From assembly GCA_049794535.1 (NCBI GenBank), contig JBARCX010000204.1, forward strand, positions 1-9,366: a DNA stretch of 9,366 nt. The letters run 5' to 3'. Positions 7,035 to 9,366 of the stretch are shown here, piece by piece; the first letter of the stretch is position 1; every line of letters starts with the position of its first letter. The translations under genes and the position numbers were made by a program. The stretch is from JBARCX01 sp049794535. GTDB taxonomy: Bacteria; Pseudomonadota; Gammaproteobacteria; Xanthomonadales; Rhodanobacteraceae. The notes below the pieces were generated by a model. It worked only from the letters and a program-made list of their open reading frames with translations. It did not search any database and was not told where the DNA came from.

Positions 7035-7371
7035 ACTCACACATCTGCTGCCCGACCTTGATCCGCCACCCGGCGGCTTGAACCGCTTGCGGCAAAGCAT
7101 CGAAGATCATGAGCCTGCGCCACGTTGGTTCGTACAACACCGCTTTGGCCTTGGCACACTCGCACTCTCTGCGCTGGCCATTGCATTAATACTGCCGGGC
7201 TTCATCACACAACAGCAGCGCACCCATTCCCTGTTCGATGCCATGCGCCAAGTGATGCCGCCAACAACCCACGGAATTTATGTGAGTAACGGCGCCGCCG
7301 TAGAGCTACCAAGCGGACAAGCAAACGTACGCATCTATCTGCTGCAATCCGAAACGCCACAGGCGCGTTGA
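7027..7371 (+). CDS. Probable membrane-bound anti-sigma factor
   Basis: 114 residues. It begins inside the sigma gene (ATGCGTGA overlap), with GGAG (7014-7017) 9 nt upstream. Topology by eye: about 40 cytoplasmic residues, one membrane helix (about 41-60, G-L-G-T-L-A-L-S-A-L-A-I-A-L-I-L-P-G-F-I), then about 54 periplasmic residues. The N-terminal L-P-D-L-D-P-P-P-G-G-L-N-R-L-R motif is the kind seen in short membrane proteins encoded after ECF sigma genes. There is no zinc-binding ZAS motif (HxxxCxxC; the protein has no Cys) and no FecR-like domain. The assignment as anti-sigma rests on position, overlap and topology, not on a recognised domain. The short periplasmic part could contact the lipoprotein encoded first in the operon. 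It ends 11 nt from a convergent gene, with no visible hairpin between them. Confidence 0.78.
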   Translation: MRELTHLLPDLDPPPGGLNRLRQSIEDHEPAPRWFVQHRFGLGTLALSALAIALILPGFITQQQRTHSLFDAMRQVMPPTTHGIYVSNGAAVELPSGQANVRIYLLQSETPQAR

Positions 7372-7382
7372 TTTCGCCTGCA

Positions 7383-7589
7383 TTACTTCCGTGCGCGACG
7401 TAGCACGCTCTCGATCAAGATAGCGAGCAATCCGACGGCCAGGATGATCGCGTTCCAAGCATTGCCCCAGAACAGCCGCGGCAATACCAGCCACACCAGC
7501 CCAAGCCATATGAGGATGGCGATGGCGTAGCTGCCGTCATCGACAAACAAACCGTAGATTTCCCGCAGGATGGTTTTGAGCCAAGACAT
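7383..7589 (-). CDS. Small two-helix inner-membrane protein (hypothetical)
   Basis: 68 residues, function not recognised. It has a short N-terminal amphipathic stretch (M-S-W-L-K-T-I-L-R-E-I-Y-G-L-F), two hydrophobic helices (about 21-38 and 46-60) and a basic C-terminus (R-R-A-R-K). It starts 6 nt after the stop of the COG4280-like gene, and its ribosome site GGGAG (7599-7603) lies in the last codons of that gene, so the two are translated from one message. The coupling suggests a partner or accessory subunit of the larger membrane protein. The hydrophobicity pattern and ribosome site argue that it is real despite its size. Confidence 0.75.
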   Translation of the reverse strand: MSWLKTILREIYGLFVDDGSYAIAILIWLGLVWLVLPRLFWGNAWNAIILAVGLLAILIESVLRRARK

Positions 7590-7595
7590 GGCGGC

Positions 7596-8366
7596 CTACT
7601 CCCGATGACTTGCAGCAATGGCGCTTGCCTGAAGGCGCGCTCGGCATAGTGGTACGCAGAGCGTGGCCACCGTGAAGAATCCAGCGATCAGGCCGAGGAT
7701 CGACCAATCACCACCCGGCCATGCAAAATCCAGCCCCTCACCCACCCAAAATGTGCCAAACGCCGATAGCAGTACGCCGACCAAAAACTTCAACGTATTT
7801 TCTGGGACGCGTGCCAACGGCCGATGTACCGCAATGCCAAGCGCTACGACCACCAGTAACGCCGCAAATGCACCCACACTGGCAGGCACCAGCAGGCCCA
7901 CGCCGCCAGCGCCAATGGCGATCACGATGAACACCACTTCGATGCCTTCGAGCATGGTGATCTTGAACGCGGCGGCGAACGCGAGTTTGTCCCAGCCGCG
8001 CACCATGCTACCTAGACCCTGCAACGCCTTTGTCTGACTGGCATAGGTTGCTGCCTCGTCATGCAGCGCCAGAATGCCAGCGGCACGCAGTATCGCTTTG
8101 CGCAACCAGCGCATGCCAAACAGAAGCAGCAATGCACCGACGACCCATTGCACTTCCTTGAGCGGAATCCGCGTTAATGCCGGGCCAAGCAGGGCAATAA
8201 TCAATAACAATGTCAGTAACGCTACGCCGCTGCCTGCCAATGCACTGCGCCACCCACGCACCGCGCCTACCGCCAGCACCACCGTCAGCGCTTCCACGCA
8301 CTCGACCAGTGAGGCCAGAAACGACGCTATCAGCGACGGCCCGGCGTGAGCCCAATGAATCAGCAT
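7596..8366 (-). CDS. COG4280-like membrane protein with duplicated FTR1-type ExxE motifs
   Basis: 256 residues from the ATG at 8366, which has GAGG (8377-8380) 10 nt upstream. ATGs at 8384 and 8447 would add residues that do not fit the hydrophobic N-terminus. About six to seven membrane helices. The protein is an internal duplication: L-V-E22-C-V-E25-A-L-T-V-V-L-A-V-G in the first half matches M-L-E140-G-I-E143-V-V-F-I-V-I-A-I-G in the second, each followed by two further helices (Q-W-V-V-G-A-L-L-L-L-F-G against K-F-L-V-G-V-L-L-S-A-F-G). This is the layout of the FTR1/EfeU iron permeases, whose REGLE motifs bind iron, but here the Arg before each pair is replaced by Val or Leu. It resembles the uncharacterised COG4280 membrane proteins. 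Metal transport is plausible but unproven, as no EfeO/EfeB or multicopper oxidase gene is near. It is followed by a small membrane protein gene and diverges from dinB. Confidence 0.8.
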   Translation of the reverse strand: MLIHWAHAGPSLIASFLASLVECVEALTVVLAVGAVRGWRSALAGSGVALLTLLLIIALLGPALTRIPLKEVQWVVGALLLLFGMRWLRKAILRAAGILALHDEAATYASQTKALQGLGSMVRGWDKLAFAAAFKITMLEGIEVVFIVIAIGAGGVGLLVPASVGAFAALLVVVALGIAVHRPLARVPENTLKFLVGVLLSAFGTFWVGEGLDFAWPGGDWSILGLIAGFFTVATLCVPLCRARLQASAIAASHRE

Positions 8367-8526
8367 GATGTGGATACCTCGCATTTCCGGTGATGCCAGC
8401 ATAGGTAAGCATACGCTTGGGGACATCCGCCTTAGCGACATAAGCACTTAGCCAACGCAGGTAGCGATGCCACGTCTTGGACGGGCGCGTTCTAGAATCG
8501 CCTTACCCTTCGCTCATGTCGCCACT
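8367..8526. promoter_or_regulatory. dinB: Divergent intergenic region upstream of dinB
   Basis: 160 nt between the COG4280-like start and the proposed dinB start. TAGAAT at 8493-8498 is a plausible -10 for dinB, with transcription then starting near 8505, but no good -35 lies 16-18 nt upstream. CTTAGC occurs twice (8431-8436 and 8447-8452), and TAAG-CA-CTTA (8441-8450) forms a small inverted repeat between them, a possible operator. I see no E. coli-type LexA box (CTGT-N8-ACAG). Confidence 0.35.
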
Positions 8527-9366
8527 GTGCCCCCTACGCCACGCAAGATTCTTCACGTCGACATGGATGCGTTCTATGCATCCGTGGAGCAGCGTGATGA
8601 TCCTTCACTGCGCGGTAAGCCGGTGGTGGTGGCGTGGCGTGGGGCGCGTTCGGTGGTGTGTGCGGCGAGCTACGAAGCGCGCACGTTCGGTGTGCGTTCG
8701 GCGATGCCGGCGGTACGTGCGGAACGGCTATGTCCCAACGCGATCTTCGTACCACCTGATTTTCTGCGCTACAAAGCCGTATCGCGGCAGGTGCGTGACG
8801 TCTTCGCGCGGCACACCGACTTGATCGAGCCACTGTCGCTGGATGAGGCCTATCTCGATGTGACGGTGACGAAAACCGGACTGCCATCGGCGACGGCAAC
8901 CGCAGAGGCGATCCGTGCGGCCATCCGCGAGGAAACACAGCTCACCGCTTCGGCTGGCGTCGCACCGAACAAGTTTCTGGCCAAGATCGCCTCGGACTGG
9001 CGCAAGCCGGACGGCCTGTTCGTGATTCGTCCACACCAGATCGAGGCGTTCCTCACGCCGCTCCCCATTGGTCGCCTGCCTGGTGTGGGCAAGGTGATGG
9101 AGGCCAAACTGGAAGCGCTCGGCATCCACACGGTCGGTGATCTTCGTGAGCCGACGTTGCTGGAGTTAGAGCAACGTTTCGGCCGCTGGGGCCGACGCTT
9201 GCACGAACTATCGCTAGGCATCGATGAGCACGCGGTGCAACCCGATCGCCCGACCCTACAGGTCTCCGCCGAAGACACCTTCGAACACGACCTCACCCTG
9301 GGCGAACTCGAACCGCACATCCGTCGCCTCGCCGAAAAAGCCTGGGCGGGCCATCAGCGCGAGCTC
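8527..9366 (+). CDS. dinB: DNA polymerase IV, DinB (3' partial)
   Basis: Open to the window end: 280 codons, with roughly the last 70-80 residues of a normal DinB missing. It is an error-prone Y-family polymerase for translesion synthesis. Counting from the GTG at 8527, the palm motif is H-V-D12-M-D14-A-F-Y17-A-S-V-E, with Tyr at the steric-gate position. The second catalytic motif is L-S-L-D106-E107-A-Y-L-D. The fingers motif A-A-S-Y-E-A-R, the segment S-A-G-V-A-P-N-K-F-L-A-K-I-A-S-D and the HhH thumb L-P-G-V-G-K-V-M-E-A-K-L are all canonical. The start of the little finger is visible (V-S-A-E-D-T-F-E-H-D). The clamp-binding C-terminus lies outside. The start is uncertain: GTG 8527 gives the usual short N-terminus but lacks a clear ribosome site, while the in-frame ATG at 8467 has AGG upstream and adds 20 residues. 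Confidence 0.93.
   Translation, partial: MPPTPRKILHVDMDAFYASVEQRDDPSLRGKPVVVAWRGARSVVCAASYEARTFGVRSAMPAVRAERLCPNAIFVPPDFLRYKAVSRQVRDVFARHTDLIEPLSLDEAYLDVTVTKTGLPSATATAEAIRAAIREETQLTASAGVAPNKFLAKIASDWRKPDGLFVIRPHQIEAFLTPLPIGRLPGVGKVMEAKLEALGIHTVGDLREPTLLELEQRFGRWGRRLHELSLGIDEHAVQPDRPTLQVSAEDTFEHDLTLGELEPHIRRLAEKAWAGHQREL

Noticed and set aside
7372..7382. Bidirectional terminator between the anti-sigma and small membrane protein genes
   Set aside because: Only 11 nt separate the converging stop codons, and no stem or T-run is visible.
8477..8824. Alternative plus-strand open frame covering the dinB start
   Set aside because: It is rich in Arg, Trp and Cys with no motif. The overlapping frame encodes conserved DinB motifs.

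Overview
The window looks like chromosomal DNA from a GC-rich gammaproteobacterium of the Xanthomonadales/Lysobacterales, most likely the Rhodanobacteraceae (Dyella/Frateuria/Rhodanobacter type). The basis is overall base and codon use and the recognisable style of the DinB and Y-family polymerase proteins; this is an impression from reading, not a search result. There are ten protein genes, packed tightly on both strands. I see no tRNA, rRNA, CRISPR array, insertion sequence or phage gene.

Left part (1-1986, + strand): the 3' part of a HAD-superfamily phosphatase gene, then a complete Y-family (translesion) DNA polymerase of 452 residues that is neither a standard DinB nor a standard UmuC. 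It converges, 9 nt apart, with a minus-strand block (1996-5539). That block holds an APC-type amino-acid permease (upstream) and a secreted clan GH-A glycoside hydrolase resembling GH50 agarase-like enzymes (downstream).

Middle (5540-7371, + strand): a 228-nt divergent intergenic region, then a compact three-gene operon. It encodes a 251-residue lipoprotein whose sequence pattern resembles a miniature secretin, an ECF sigma factor, and a single-pass membrane protein that overlaps the sigma gene by 8 nt and is probably its anti-sigma factor. This is the most interesting unit in the window: a possible envelope-sensing regulatory module with the secretin-like lipoprotein as its first product.

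Right part (7383-9366): a minus-strand pair encoding a COG4280-like membrane protein, with two FTR1-like ExxE motifs in an internal duplication, and a 68-residue two-helix membrane protein. Divergent from it is dinB (DNA polymerase IV), cut off by the window end, with an ambiguous start. The window therefore carries two different Y-family polymerases less than 8 kb apart, with no umuD, imuA or dnaE2 between them.
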